61,790 nt of DNA, from assembly GCA_947502405.1 (NCBI GenBank), contig CANMZT010000018.1, positions 1 through 61,790 on the forward strand, read 5' to 3'. The notes below the pieces were generated by a model that did no database searches, had not been told where the DNA came from, and saw only the letters and a program-made list of their open reading frames with translations. The stretch is from an uncultured Algibacter sp. (GTDB lineage: Bacteria; Bacteroidota; Bacteroidia; Flavobacteriales; Flavobacteriaceae). Of the stretch, positions 42,268-51,485 are shown piece by piece. The stretch's first letter is position 1, and every line of letters begins with the position of its first letter. Position numbers and translations under genes: made by a program.

Positions 42268-42706
42268 TGGTATCGATAAAAAAATACTTCGCGCTTTAAC
42301 CACAGATGCCAGAACCCCTATTTTAGAAATTGCTAGAAACGTAGGTATTTCAGGTGCAGCTATACATCAACGTCTGAGGAAATTAGAAAAATCCAAACTT
42401 ATTTCAGGCTCAAAATTTATTATAAATCATGAAGTTTTAGGTTTTACAACATTAGCCTTTGTTGGTATTTATCTTGACAAAGCAGCTAATACAGACGATG
42501 TTGTTAGAGCATTAAAACGTATTCCTGAAGTTTTAGAATGCCATTATACTACTGGCAACTATAGCTTATTCATAAAACTATTAAGTAAAGACAACGCACA
42601 CTTAATGCGATTACTTCACGAAAAAATTCAAACCATTACAGGAGTACAACGCACAGAATCTCTTATTTCATTAGATCAACAAATTGATAGACAAGTACAT
42701 ATCTAA
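42236..42706 (+). CDS. Lrp/AsnC-family transcriptional regulator
   Basis: The 156-residue regulator has an N-terminal helix-turn-helix: IDGIDKKILRALTTDARTPILEIARNVGISGAAIHQRLRKLEKSKLISG, the typical Lrp layout near residues 10-58. A C-terminal effector (RAM) domain follows: LAFVGIYLDKAANTDDVVRALKRIPEVLECHYTTGNYSLFIKLLSKD. It binds an amino acid and DNA as an oligomer. Its place after saccharopine dehydrogenase suggests control of amino-acid breakdown; this is inference. The start lies inside the preceding small ORF. Confidence 0.92.
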   Translation: MKQKPKVITIDGIDKKILRALTTDARTPILEIARNVGISGAAIHQRLRKLEKSKLISGSKFIINHEVLGFTTLAFVGIYLDKAANTDDVVRALKRIPEVLECHYTTGNYSLFIKLLSKDNAHLMRLLHEKIQTITGVQRTESLISLDQQIDRQVHI

Positions 42707-42800
42707 TTTGGTGTCATTTAAATTTAATAAAGCAAATCAATTTTATATTCTCGGTATAATTATTGATTAGTATTGCCAATAACATTTCAAACTAAAATCA

Positions 42801-43346
42801 ATGAAAAAAAAGTACTTAGTATTACTCGTTACTGCACTATTTGCAGCGTCTATGTTTTCTCAAGAGAATAAAGACAGTAAAAGCATTTCCACAGAAAATT
42901 TCAATGAAGTAAAAATAAACGGATTGTATCTTGTTCTTGGAGCCTTTGATGTTACGTATGAACGAACCATTAATCAAGAATCGGCATTTGGTGTAAATGT
43001 ATTTTTACCTTTTGATGACGATATAAATGATGACATCAACTATTACATATCTCCATATTACCGTTTTTATTTTGGAAAAAAATATGCGTCGGGATTCTTT
43101 GTAGAAGGATTCGGAATGTTAAATTCAACAAATGATTACAGTTTTTCTGGCAATTTCGATACTAGCATTAAGGAAGATAATATTACCGACTTTGCATTAG
43201 GTATTGGTTTAGGTGGTAAATGGATTACTGAAAGTGGGTTTATTGGCGAATTAAATTTTGGTGTAGGTAGAAATCTTTTTAATAACGATAGATATGATTA
43301 TGAAATTGTAGCAAAAGTAGGCATTACACTTGGTTATAGATTCTAA
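42801..43346 (+). CDS. Outer-membrane beta-barrel protein
   Basis: The 181-residue precursor has a signal peptide (YLVLLVTALFAASMFSQ). Alternating beta strands follow: LYLVLGAFDVTYERTI, SAFGVNVFLPF, YYISPYYRFYFGKKYASGFFVEGFGML, DFALGIGLGGKWI, and a final VGITLGYRF. It resembles the DUF3575-type small barrels of Bacteroidota. Function is unknown. Its -7 region is not clear, and a strong terminator follows. Confidence 0.75.
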   Translation: MKKKYLVLLVTALFAASMFSQENKDSKSISTENFNEVKINGLYLVLGAFDVTYERTINQESAFGVNVFLPFDDDINDDINYYISPYYRFYFGKKYASGFFVEGFGMLNSTNDYSFSGNFDTSIKEDNITDFALGIGLGGKWITESGFIGELNFGVGRNLFNNDRYDYEIVAKVGITLGYRF

Positions 43347-43364
43347 AAAACTACTAATAGAAAC

Positions 43365-43392
43365 AAAAACCCAAGCTATGCTTGGGTTTTTT
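43365..43392. terminator. Terminator between the barrel protein and glyS
   Basis: A 12-bp stem AAAAACCCAAGC (43365-43376) / GCTTGGGTTTTT (43380-43391) closes a TAT loop. A and T runs allow it to end both converging genes. Confidence 0.85.
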
Positions 43393-43427
43393 GATTTAAA
43401 TAATATTAATCCTTTTTTAGGGATTTG

Positions 43428-44972
43428 TTATTTCATCTTCATCAACCAATTACGTACATCAACCTCTTTCTTAATAATCATGCGCAAATCTTCAATTTTA
43501 ACACGTTGCTGTTCCATAGAATCTCTGTGACGGATAGTAACCGTATTATCATTTAGCGTATCATGGTCTACAGTAATACAAAACGGTGTTCCATTAGCGT
43601 CTTGTCTACGGTAACGCCTTCCAACCGCATCTTTTTCATCATAAATTACATTAAAATCCCATTTTAGTTCCTCAACAATATTTCTAGCGATTTCAGGCAA
43701 ACCATCCTTTTTAACTAATGGCAAAATAGCTGCTTTAGTTGGTGCCAAAACGCTTGGTAATTTTAAAACAGTTCGTGACTTTCCATCTCCTAAATCCTCT
43801 TCTTGCAAAGCATTTGAGAATACTGCTAAAAACATTCTATCTAAACCTATTGATGTTTCTAGGACATACGGTGTATAACTTGCATTGTCTTCATGATCAA
43901 AATATTGTAATTTTTTACCTGAATATTCCTCATGTGCTTTTAAATCAAAATCCGTTCTAGAATGAATACCTTCTAATTCTTTAAAACCAAATGGAAATTT
44001 AAATTCAATATCTGCAGCGGCATCAGCATAATGTGCTAATTTTTCATGGTCATGAAAACGATAATTATCTTCACCCATACCAAGAGACAAATGCCATTTC
44101 ATTCTCGTCTTCTTCCAATGCTCATACCATTCTCCTTGAGTACCTGGTTTTATAAAAAACTGCATTTCCATTTGTTCAAACTCACGCATTCTAAATATAA
44201 ACTGTCTTGCAACAATTTCATTCCTAAATGCTTTACCAGTTTGTGCTATACCAAAAGGAATTTTTTGTCGACTTGTTTTCTGTACATTCAAAAAGTTAAC
44301 AAAAATACCTTGAGCCGTTTCCGGACGTAAATACAAATCCATAGCTGTATCAGCCGAAGCTCCAAGCTTAGTTCCAAACATTAAATTAAATTGCTTAACG
44401 TCTGTCCAGTTTTTGCTACCTGTTAATGGATCTGCAATTTCTAGTTCTTCTATTAAAGCTTTTACATCAGCTAAATCTTCATTCTCTAAAGATTTAGCCA
44501 TTCTTGAAAGTATGGTGTTTATCTTTTCTTGATACCCCAGAACGCGTCCGTTAGTAGAAACAAACTCTTCTTTATTAAAAGCATCTCCAAAGCGTTTTGC
44601 AGCCTTTTTAACTTCTTTATCTATCTTACCTTCAATTTTAGCACAATAGTCTTCAATTAAAACATCAGCTCTGTATCGCTTCTTCGAATCTTTATTATCA
44701 ATTAATGGGTCATTAAATGCATCAACGTGCCCTGAAGCTTTCCAAGTTGTTGGGTGCATAAAAATAGCAGCATCAATTCCTACTATATTTTCATTCATTT
44801 GCACCATAGCTTTCCACCAATAGTCTCGAATGTTTTTCTTTAACTCTGCTCCGTTTTGTGCATAATCGTATACTGCACTTAAACCATCATAAATTTCACT
44901 GCTTTGAAACACATAGCCGTACTCCTTAGCATGCGAAATTACCTTCTTAAATTGATCATCTTGATTTGCCAT
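43428..44972 (-). CDS. glyS: Glycyl-tRNA synthetase, single-chain type
   Basis: The 514-residue class II synthetase is the single-chain (eukaryote/archaea-like) GlyRS and not the two-subunit GlyQ/GlyS of E. coli. The N-terminus FQSSEIYDGLSAVYDYAQNGAELKKNI and WWKAMVQMNENIVGID are diagnostic. Motif 2 (QTGKAFRNEIVARQFIFRMREFEQMEMQFF) lies near residue 240. Motif 3 is TSIGLDRMFLAVFS near 381. The C-terminal anticodon domain begins near APTKAAILPLV. It stands alone and converges on the barrel gene. Confidence 0.95.
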   Translation of the reverse strand: MANQDDQFKKVISHAKEYGYVFQSSEIYDGLSAVYDYAQNGAELKKNIRDYWWKAMVQMNENIVGIDAAIFMHPTTWKASGHVDAFNDPLIDNKDSKKRYRADVLIEDYCAKIEGKIDKEVKKAAKRFGDAFNKEEFVSTNGRVLGYQEKINTILSRMAKSLENEDLADVKALIEELEIADPLTGSKNWTDVKQFNLMFGTKLGASADTAMDLYLRPETAQGIFVNFLNVQKTSRQKIPFGIAQTGKAFRNEIVARQFIFRMREFEQMEMQFFIKPGTQGEWYEHWKKTRMKWHLSLGMGEDNYRFHDHEKLAHYADAAADIEFKFPFGFKELEGIHSRTDFDLKAHEEYSGKKLQYFDHEDNASYTPYVLETSIGLDRMFLAVFSNALQEEDLGDGKSRTVLKLPSVLAPTKAAILPLVKKDGLPEIARNIVEELKWDFNVIYDEKDAVGRRYRRQDANGTPFCITVDHDTLNDNTVTIRHRDSMEQQRVKIEDLRMIIKKEVDVRNWLMKMK

Positions 44973-45129
44973 AGGTGCAAAAATAAAAAACCGCTTAAAA
45001 CTAAAAGGCTTTATTAAGGAAAAATATCAGATTGTTAATCTCAATTAATTATACTCCATTCAGCTAAAAAAAAACCTTATAGAGTTAAACTCCTAACTAG
45101 GTGTTATTAATCAATAACTAAAAAAATTG

Positions 45130-45137
45130 TATTTTTG
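45130..45137 (+). promoter_or_regulatory. Promoter -7 box of the secreted sugar-dehydrogenase-like gene
   Basis: TATTTTTG fits TAnnTTTG and lies 23 nt before the start at 45161. The -33 box is weak. Confidence 0.45.
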
Positions 45138-45160
45138 CTTTTCTTAATAGCTATGAAAAA

Positions 45161-47707
45161 ATGAAAATACTCTCCCTACGCCTTATGGCACTAATGCTTT
45201 GCGTTTGCACGTTAAATTATGCTCAAATTACGTATGAATCCGCATTTCCAAACATTAATTTTGAATTTCCTGTAGAAATCCAAAATGCAAATGATAATTC
45301 TGATAGACTTTTTATTGTTGAACAATCTGGTAGAATTAAAGTGTTTCCAAACCAGAGTGATGTTACAAGCGCATCTGTAAGCACTTTTCTCGATATCTCA
45401 GATGATCCAGTATATTTTATAAATGGACAAGAAATTGGACTGCTAGGGCTTGCTTTTCATCCTGAATTTGTAACTAATAATTACTTTTACGTATACTACA
45501 CAACAATTAGTCCTTCTCCTGATGTTATAGTAAGGGTGGTGCTTTCTAGATTTACCGTTAGTAGCTCAGATCCTAATTTAGCAGACCCTAATAGCGAATT
45601 AATCCTTTTTGAATTTGATAAAAATCAATTAGAAAGTAATCATAACGGAGGAAAAATAGCTTTCGGGCCTGATGGATATCTATATATTTCTGTTGGCGAT
45701 GGAGGTGGTGCTAATGACCCACAAGGAAATGCGCAAAACACCAATAATATTTTTGGCAATATACTAAGAATTGATGTAGACTTGGATTCAAGTAATCCAG
45801 TAGAAACAAATCCTACATTGCCAAATGGCAATTATGAAATCCCTAGTGACAATCCATTTGTAGGATCCAGCGGTTTAGATGAAATTTATGCTTATGGTTT
45901 TCGAAACACTTGGAAATTTTCTTTTGATCAAGTTTCTGGTAGATTATGGGGTGCCGACGTTGGTCAAGGAGAGTTTGAGGAGATTAATCTTATTCAAAAT
46001 GGTAAAAACTATGGATGGAGTCGTTTTGAAGCTAACTCAGTTGCAAATAGTGGAGTTACTATAGCAGGACCAACCGAATTTCCAGTGTTTTCTGCTGACC
46101 ACAATCAAGGAGACCAATCTATTACAGGTGGTTATGTATATAGAGGATCTGAAATTACTAGTTTAAGTCCAGATATTAACTCTAAGTACATCTACGGAGA
46201 TTATATTAGCGGAAGGGTTTGGGCATTAAATTACAATGCTTCTACTGGTAATGCAAGTAGAACAGAACTATTCAAAACTTCAGGCGAATTCATATCTTCT
46301 TTTGGAGTTGATGAAAGTGGTGAATTATATTTTAGTGATTATGGCACTAATGCGCAACTTTACAAATTAATAGACGGTACTTCTCCACCTTCTGGAACTC
46401 CAGTAAGTGGAACTGGTGAATGGTCAAATTTAAACGAAGGTATTAGTAACGGTATTGTAAATGCAATAGTTACTGCTCCAAATGGAACTATTTATCATGG
46501 TGGTAGTTTTAACACTGCTGGCACTATAACTGCTAATAATATTGCTATGTGGAACGAAACCTTAGGTTGGCAGGCACTAGGTAGTGGATCTAACGGAACG
46601 ATAAGTAGCTTAGTAATAGCTCCAAATGGCGATGTATTTGTCGGAGGTTCTTTTACTGAAATTGGAGGTGTAAATGCTCAAAACATTGCTAAATGGGATG
46701 GCTCTACGTGGTCTGCTTTAGGCACAGGAATTGATGGTAGTGTTGCTGCTCTTGCATTACGACCTAACGGAAATTTATACGCTGGAGGTATTTTTGAAAC
46801 TATTAATGGAAATACTGTTAGAAATATAGCGGAATGGAATGGTAGTCAATGGAATGCGCTTACTGATGCTACCACTACTATTTCTGGAACAAATAATGAA
46901 ATTAGATCTTTAGCTTTAGATAGTGACGGAACATTATATGTAGGCGGGAATTTTGATGAAGCTGGTAATATAACCGCCAATAGAATTGCTACCTGGAATG
47001 GTACTAATTGGGGAACACTTGGCTCTGGCACAAGTGGATTCGTTCAAGCGATAGCCTTAACATCAACAGATGTATATATTGGAGGAAACTTTGCAATTGC
47101 TGGCGGGCAAACTGTAAATCGTGTTGCGCAATGGAACAAAAGTGCGTTGTCTTGGTCTCCTCTAGGTAATGGTGTAAACAATATTATAAACGCATTAATT
47201 CATGATGGGACTTACTTGTATGCTGGAGGTGCTTTTGATTTAGCAAATATTGACATAAACAATAGCAACATTGTTAACAATATTGCTCGATGGAGTACAA
47301 CGGAAGGCTGGGAAGCTCTTGGAACTAATATGAATGTTGGGGTTGATATAAAAATCAACACACTACAATTCGCAAAAGATGCTGATGGAATAGACAAACT
47401 GTTTGCTGGTGGAAATTTTTCTACTGCAGGAGCTACCAATGCTAATAATACAGCTAGATGGGTATCTGACAACCTATTAAGTACTTTATCAACTAAAAAA
47501 GACAACTCAATCTTTATCTATCCTAACCCAACAAGTGGAAAGATATTTTTATCTAAAGATAAGGCTTGGAAATTTTTAGACCTTACAGGTAAGGTTATTA
47601 ATGAAGGTTTTAGCAATAGACTGAATATCTCAAAATACGCAGAAGGTCTTTACTTTTTGAAATTTGAAAACGGTAAAACATTAAAAATTATAAAAACATC
47701 TAATTGA
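45161..47707 (+). CDS. Secreted PQQ-dependent sugar dehydrogenase-like protein with propeller repeats and T9SS domain
   Basis: The 848-residue precursor has a signal peptide (LRLMALMLCVCTLNYAQ). Residues about 20-400 match the soluble glucose-dehydrogenase fold (sugar dehydrogenase/HHIP-like): RLFIVEQSGRIKVFP, GLLGLAFHPEF, NHNGGKIAFGPDGYLYISVGDGG, and AYGFRNTWKFSFD. About 340 residues of repeats follow, each with a variant of GGSF-x-G-x-ANNIAxW (NGDVFVGGSFTEIGG; NGNLYAGGIFETING; GTLYVGGNFDEAG), likely another propeller. The C-terminus is a type A sorting domain (IFIYPNPTSGKIFLSKD, ISKYAEGLYFLKFENGK). It would be exported through T9SS and anchored or released at the surface, possibly acting on sugars. 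Whether PQQ is bound is not shown. Confidence 0.85.
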   Translation: MKILSLRLMALMLCVCTLNYAQITYESAFPNINFEFPVEIQNANDNSDRLFIVEQSGRIKVFPNQSDVTSASVSTFLDISDDPVYFINGQEIGLLGLAFHPEFVTNNYFYVYYTTISPSPDVIVRVVLSRFTVSSSDPNLADPNSELILFEFDKNQLESNHNGGKIAFGPDGYLYISVGDGGGANDPQGNAQNTNNIFGNILRIDVDLDSSNPVETNPTLPNGNYEIPSDNPFVGSSGLDEIYAYGFRNTWKFSFDQVSGRLWGADVGQGEFEEINLIQNGKNYGWSRFEANSVANSGVTIAGPTEFPVFSADHNQGDQSITGGYVYRGSEITSLSPDINSKYIYGDYISGRVWALNYNASTGNASRTELFKTSGEFISSFGVDESGELYFSDYGTNAQLYKLIDGTSPPSGTPVSGTGEWSNLNEGISNGIVNAIVTAPNGTIYHGGSFNTAGTITANNIAMWNETLGWQALGSGSNGTISSLVIAPNGDVFVGGSFTEIGGVNAQNIAKWDGSTWSALGTGIDGSVAALALRPNGNLYAGGIFETINGNTVRNIAEWNGSQWNALTDATTTISGTNNEIRSLALDSDGTLYVGGNFDEAGNITANRIATWNGTNWGTLGSGTSGFVQAIALTSTDVYIGGNFAIAGGQTVNRVAQWNKSALSWSPLGNGVNNIINALIHDGTYLYAGGAFDLANIDINNSNIVNNIARWSTTEGWEALGTNMNVGVDIKINTLQFAKDADGIDKLFAGGNFSTAGATNANNTARWVSDNLLSTLSTKKDNSIFIYPNPTSGKIFLSKDKAWKFLDLTGKVINEGFSNRLNISKYAEGLYFLKFENGKTLKIIKTSN

Positions 47708-48381
47708 TAAAAAATCTAATAAATTTATTCTTCCCTAAAGTATGTTACGCCTGCCATAACTTACTAAGTGATAATGAAGAATCCATTTGTTTAGATTGTC
47801 GTCATGATTTACCTGTAACCAATTTTCATTTTGATGATAATGACAGTGTCAAGAAAATGCTTTACGGCAGAGCAAAAATTGAAAATGGTACTGCTTTATT
47901 TAGGTTTGAAAAAAAAGGCAATGTCCAGCGGCTTATCCATAACCTTAAATATAAAGGTCATGAACATATTGGTTTTATTTTAGGAAATTGGTTGGGTGGC
48001 GAATTAAAAACACTTGAAACCTACCAAAGTATTGATGCTGTTATTCCTGTTCCTCTACATAATAATAAGCTAAAAAAAAGAGGTTATAATCAAGTGGCTA
48101 AATTTGGACAGCAAATTGCTAAAGCTTTAAATGCAACCTATTTGGATGATGTTTTGATTAAAATTTCAAATACTAAATCTCAAACTAATAAAAAACGATT
48201 TGCAAGATGGACCAATAGTAATGAACTTTTTGCATTAAAAAACATTACAAAAATTGAGAATAAGCACATTTTAATTGTAGATGATATTATTACAACTGGC
48301 GCAACAATTGAAGCCTGTGTATCTGTTTTAAATGTTGCAGAAGATGTAAAAATTAGTATTGCAACCATGGCAATAGCTTAA
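47704..48381 (+). CDS. ComF family phosphoribosyltransferase
   Basis: The 225-residue protein has an N-terminal double zinc ribbon (CYACHNL ... CLDCRHDL) and a phosphoribosyltransferase-type fold: YKGHEHIGFILGNWL, AVIPVPLHNNKLKKRGYNQVAKFGQQIA, KSQTNKKRFARWTN, and the PRPP-site motif HILIVDDIITTGATIEACV near residue 197. ComF takes part in DNA uptake in competent species; the family's chemistry is unclear. The start is a TTG at 47704 that overlaps the stop of the T9SS protein, an unusual coupling of a housekeeping gene with a large secreted one. Confidence 0.88.
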   Translation: MIKNLINLFFPKVCYACHNLLSDNEESICLDCRHDLPVTNFHFDDNDSVKKMLYGRAKIENGTALFRFEKKGNVQRLIHNLKYKGHEHIGFILGNWLGGELKTLETYQSIDAVIPVPLHNNKLKKRGYNQVAKFGQQIAKALNATYLDDVLIKISNTKSQTNKKRFARWTNSNELFALKNITKIENKHILIVDDIITTGATIEACVSVLNVAEDVKISIATMAIA

Positions 48382-48416
48382 GTAAAGAACCGTTATATTT
48401 TTTAGTAGAATTCATG

Positions 48417-48424
48417 TACTTTTG
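48417..48424 (+). promoter_or_regulatory. Promoter -7 box of the Ig-like lipoprotein gene
   Basis: TACTTTTG fits TAnnTTTG and lies 19 nt before the ATG at 48444. It supports the ATG over the upstream TTG codons at 48438 and 48441. Confidence 0.45.
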
Positions 48425-48443
48425 CTAAAATTTAAAATTGTTG

Positions 48444-50051
48444 ATGAACAAGACCCTTTCAAATTTTATTTTTACTTTTATTATTGGCTTCTTTTTTATA
48501 AACTGTGCAAATCGCGGCACGCCAGATGGTGGCCCCAAAGATGAAACACCCCCTACCATAATTAAATCTGATCCTGAAAATTATACTACTAACTTTAAGG
48601 GCAATGAAATTCGAGTTTATTTTGATGAATACATTAAAATAAAAGACCTACAAAAACAACTTATTATTTCGCCTCCAATGAAAACACAACCCGATGTTAC
48701 TCCACTGGGTGGCGCAAGTAAATATATTACCATTAAAATTTACGATACTTTACAGCCTAATACTACTTATGCCTTTAATTTTGGAAATAGTATAACTGAT
48801 AACAATGAAGGCAACCCCTACCCATATTATCGTTACGTATTTTCAACTGGAGATTATATTGATTCTTTATCTGTAAATGGAAACATTGTTGACGCGTTAA
48901 AAAAAGAACCTGAGACCTTTGTAAATGTAGCTTTATATGAAGTTGATTCTACATTCTCTGATTCTATCATCTATAAAGAAACGCCAAAATATATTACCAA
49001 TACACTTGATAGTCTTACAACATTTTCTGTAGAAAATTTAAGACCTGGAAAGTACCTCCTGATGGCTCTTAAAGATGGAAATGATGATAACAAATTTCAG
49101 CAAAAAACAGACCAAATAGGGTTTCACAAAAGCTTTATTGAAGTGCCTACAGACACATCATATACACTTAGACTTTTTAAAGAAGATATTGATTATAACG
49201 CAACTAGACCACGTTTAATTTCTGGTGAAAAAATTGCTTTTGGGTATGAAGGTGATTACGAAGGTATGAAGATTGATATCTTATCTGAAACACCTCCTGA
49301 ATTTGAATATAGAATTACCAAAGATCCTAAAACAGATACTTTAAACTATTGGTATAAACCTAGATTAAAAGAAGTTGACTCATTAATTTTTAAGGTTTCA
49401 AAAAAAGAATTTGAAAAAGAATTTACAGCACGAATCAGTGAACAAAAACGAGATACTTTAGTAATAAGTGCATCGCCTTCAGGGAATATTGGGTATGACG
49501 AAGACTTTAAAATTTCTGGAACAACACCTTTATTGAATTTTGATGACTCTAAAATATCAATGATGGATAAGGATTCAACTCAGGTAAAATTCACCACAGA
49601 TTTTGACACCCTTTTAAACATATATTCTATAAAATTTGACAAAACAGAAGACAATAATTACAAAATTGAAATACTTCCTGAAGCCTTCGAGGATTTCTTC
49701 GGCGGTAAAAACAAAGACACCTTAAATTACAGTTTAAGAACCCGTAAAGCATCTGATTTTGGTTATGTACGCTTTAATTTAATTAATGCTACTTATCCAT
49801 TAATCGTTCAGCTTACAGACAAAAGTGGTAAAGTAAAATTTGAACAATTTGTAGATAAAGCAGGCTCTGTAGACTTTTTGAATTTGGATGCTGGTATGTA
49901 TTCAATTAGAATTATTCATGATGCTAACGGTAACAAAAAGTTTGACTCGGGTAATTATTTAAAAAAGACTCAGCCTGAAAAGGTAAGTCATTTTCAAGAA
50001 ATTGAAATTAGAGCAGATTGGGGGCTAGAAGAAACTCTTTCGTTTAAGTAA
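48444..50051 (+). CDS. Lipoprotein with bacterial Ig-like domains
   Basis: The 535-residue precursor starts at ATG 48444; the longer frame begins with two TTG codons. The lipoprotein signal is FIFTFIIGFFFINC. The mature part opens with ANRGTPDGGPKDETPPTIIKSDPEN, a hallmark of a Bacteroidota lipoprotein family with an SbsA/Big_5-type Ig-like domain (NEIRVYFDEYIKIKDLQKQLIISPPMK; YAFNFGNSITDNNEGN). The tail holds a Cna-like/transthyretin-like strand set (FLNLDAGMYSIRIIHDANGNKKFDSG). Function is unknown. The 3' end overlaps the convergent omega-amidase gene by 8 nt. Confidence 0.82.
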   Translation: MNKTLSNFIFTFIIGFFFINCANRGTPDGGPKDETPPTIIKSDPENYTTNFKGNEIRVYFDEYIKIKDLQKQLIISPPMKTQPDVTPLGGASKYITIKIYDTLQPNTTYAFNFGNSITDNNEGNPYPYYRYVFSTGDYIDSLSVNGNIVDALKKEPETFVNVALYEVDSTFSDSIIYKETPKYITNTLDSLTTFSVENLRPGKYLLMALKDGNDDNKFQQKTDQIGFHKSFIEVPTDTSYTLRLFKEDIDYNATRPRLISGEKIAFGYEGDYEGMKIDILSETPPEFEYRITKDPKTDTLNYWYKPRLKEVDSLIFKVSKKEFEKEFTARISEQKRDTLVISASPSGNIGYDEDFKISGTTPLLNFDDSKISMMDKDSTQVKFTTDFDTLLNIYSIKFDKTEDNNYKIEILPEAFEDFFGGKNKDTLNYSLRTRKASDFGYVRFNLINATYPLIVQLTDKSGKVKFEQFVDKAGSVDFLNLDAGMYSIRIIHDANGNKKFDSGNYLKKTQPEKVSHFQEIEIRADWGLEETLSFK

Positions 50052-50823
50052 TATTAAACGTATCTCTATCATCTAAAAACTTAAGCTTATTTCTGTAAGC
50101 TTCAATATGACGCTTCTCAAGAGTTACAACTTGCACCGCTTCTTCATTAGGATCAAATTCAGTAATAAGATTCCCTAAAACATCGTAGACTGCAGAATGC
50201 CCTGAGTATTCACTTTTAACACCATCAACTCCTACTCTATTTACACCAACACAGTAACTCATATTTTCTATGGCTCGTGCTTTTAGCAAAGCATCCCAAG
50301 CAGAAACTCTGGGTTTTGGCCAATTGGCAACGTATAATAAAACATCATAATCTTCGGTGTTTCTTGACCAAACAGGAAAGCGTAAATCATAACAAATTAA
50401 AGGTCTAATTTTCCACCCTTTGTAATGTACAATTACTTTTTCTTTTCCTGCTGTATAGGTTTTATCTTCACCAACTAAAGTAAAAGTATGCCTTTTATCA
50501 TAAGATGTTATATAACCAGAAGGTTCTACAAAAAGCAAGCGATTATAAAAATTGCTCTTTTCTGAAATTACAATACTACCAACTATAGCAGCGTTTGTTT
50601 TTGATGCCATTTCTTTCATCCATAAAACGGTTTTACCATTCATGGTTTCGGCAACAAATTTTGCATGCATTGTAAATCCGGTTGTAAACATTTCTGGAAG
50701 TACAATAACATCTATTCTCTCAGAAATACTCTCAATCTTTTTAGTAAAATTTTGGCGGTTTTTTGTTGGGTTTTCCCAAACCAAATCAGATTGGATTAAA
50801 GCTATTTTAAGTTCGTTTTGCAT
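50044..50823 (-). CDS. Omega-amidase-like nitrilase superfamily hydrolase
   Basis: The 259-residue nitrilase-fold enzyme has the Glu-Lys-Cys triad: Glu in VIVLPEMFTTGF near residue 43, Lys in YDKRHTFTLVGED near 110, and Cys in PLICYDLRFPVWSR near 144. The C-terminal VGVDGVKSEYSGHSAVYD is Nit2/YafV-like. Such enzymes deamidate 2-oxoglutaramate or 2-oxosuccinamate made by glutamine or asparagine transaminases. A matching aminotransferase lies 0.7 kb upstream on the same strand, supporting a tandem pathway. The 3' end overlaps the Ig-like lipoprotein gene. Confidence 0.9.
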   Translation of the reverse strand: MQNELKIALIQSDLVWENPTKNRQNFTKKIESISERIDVIVLPEMFTTGFTMHAKFVAETMNGKTVLWMKEMASKTNAAIVGSIVISEKSNFYNRLLFVEPSGYITSYDKRHTFTLVGEDKTYTAGKEKVIVHYKGWKIRPLICYDLRFPVWSRNTEDYDVLLYVANWPKPRVSAWDALLKARAIENMSYCVGVNRVGVDGVKSEYSGHSAVYDVLGNLITEFDPNEEAVQVVTLEKRHIEAYRNKLKFLDDRDTFNIT

Positions 50824-50928
50824 TCAAACAACAGATTTATTAACGACACTTAAATTACCATTTTACCTCTCTTTTACCAAAATAAAAATGTTAATTACTT
50901 ATTATATTTACACGAATTGAAATTCTTT

Positions 50929-51426
50929 TTAAGAACGCTTCAATTTCTTTTTTGCCTTTTCTGTGGCAGCTTTGTACTTTTCAATCTTCTCTAACCATTT
51001 TTCTTCGTCTTGTGGAGATAGTTTACCCTGCTTTTTTAGCTTTTCGTATTTATTAATAGCAGCTTTGTGCTTTTTAGTAGATTTATCAAAATTAGACTGC
51101 GCTTTCTTTCTTTTCTTTAATTCCTTTTCAGCCTTTTTTTGCTTCTTTTCGGCTCTTTTTTGTTCTTTTTCAGCCTTTTCTTGCTCTTTTTCCGCTTTTT
51201 CTAGACGCTTTTTGGTTTCTTCAGTGGCTTTAATTTGTGACATTTTTTTATCGAAAGCCGCACGTATTTCTGATTGCTTTTCAACTGAAAACGTATCTGT
51301 AACATCTACACTGTCTTTAAAAATTCTATCTTCTTTTATTTCATATTTAACACCATTAAAACTTACGTCTTGGGCATTAACTACAAAGCCTAAACATATA
51401 AATAATACTACTAATAATATTCTCAT
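50929..51426 (-). CDS. Secreted or periplasmic coiled-coil protein
   Basis: The protein has 165 residues from ATG 51426, which begins a clear signal peptide (RILLVVLFICLGFVVNAQ). An upstream in-frame ATG at 51450 is possible, and the longer frame from 51495 overlaps the aminotransferase. After a short DVSFNGVKYEIKEDRIFKDS part comes a long lysine- and glutamate-rich coiled coil (EKAEKEQEKAEKEQKRAEKKQ) and a basic tail ending KKKLKRS. The composition may bind acidic surfaces or nucleic acids, but function is unknown. It lies between the aminotransferase and omega-amidase genes. Confidence 0.6.
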   Translation of the reverse strand: MRILLVVLFICLGFVVNAQDVSFNGVKYEIKEDRIFKDSVDVTDTFSVEKQSEIRAAFDKKMSQIKATEETKKRLEKAEKEQEKAEKEQKRAEKKQKKAEKELKKRKKAQSNFDKSTKKHKAAINKYEKLKKQGKLSPQDEEKWLEKIEKYKAATEKAKKKLKRS

Positions 51427-51485
51427 TATATTTTTTTTAAAATTTGACATCTCATATTTTAGACACAAACTTTTTATAAAAGTTA

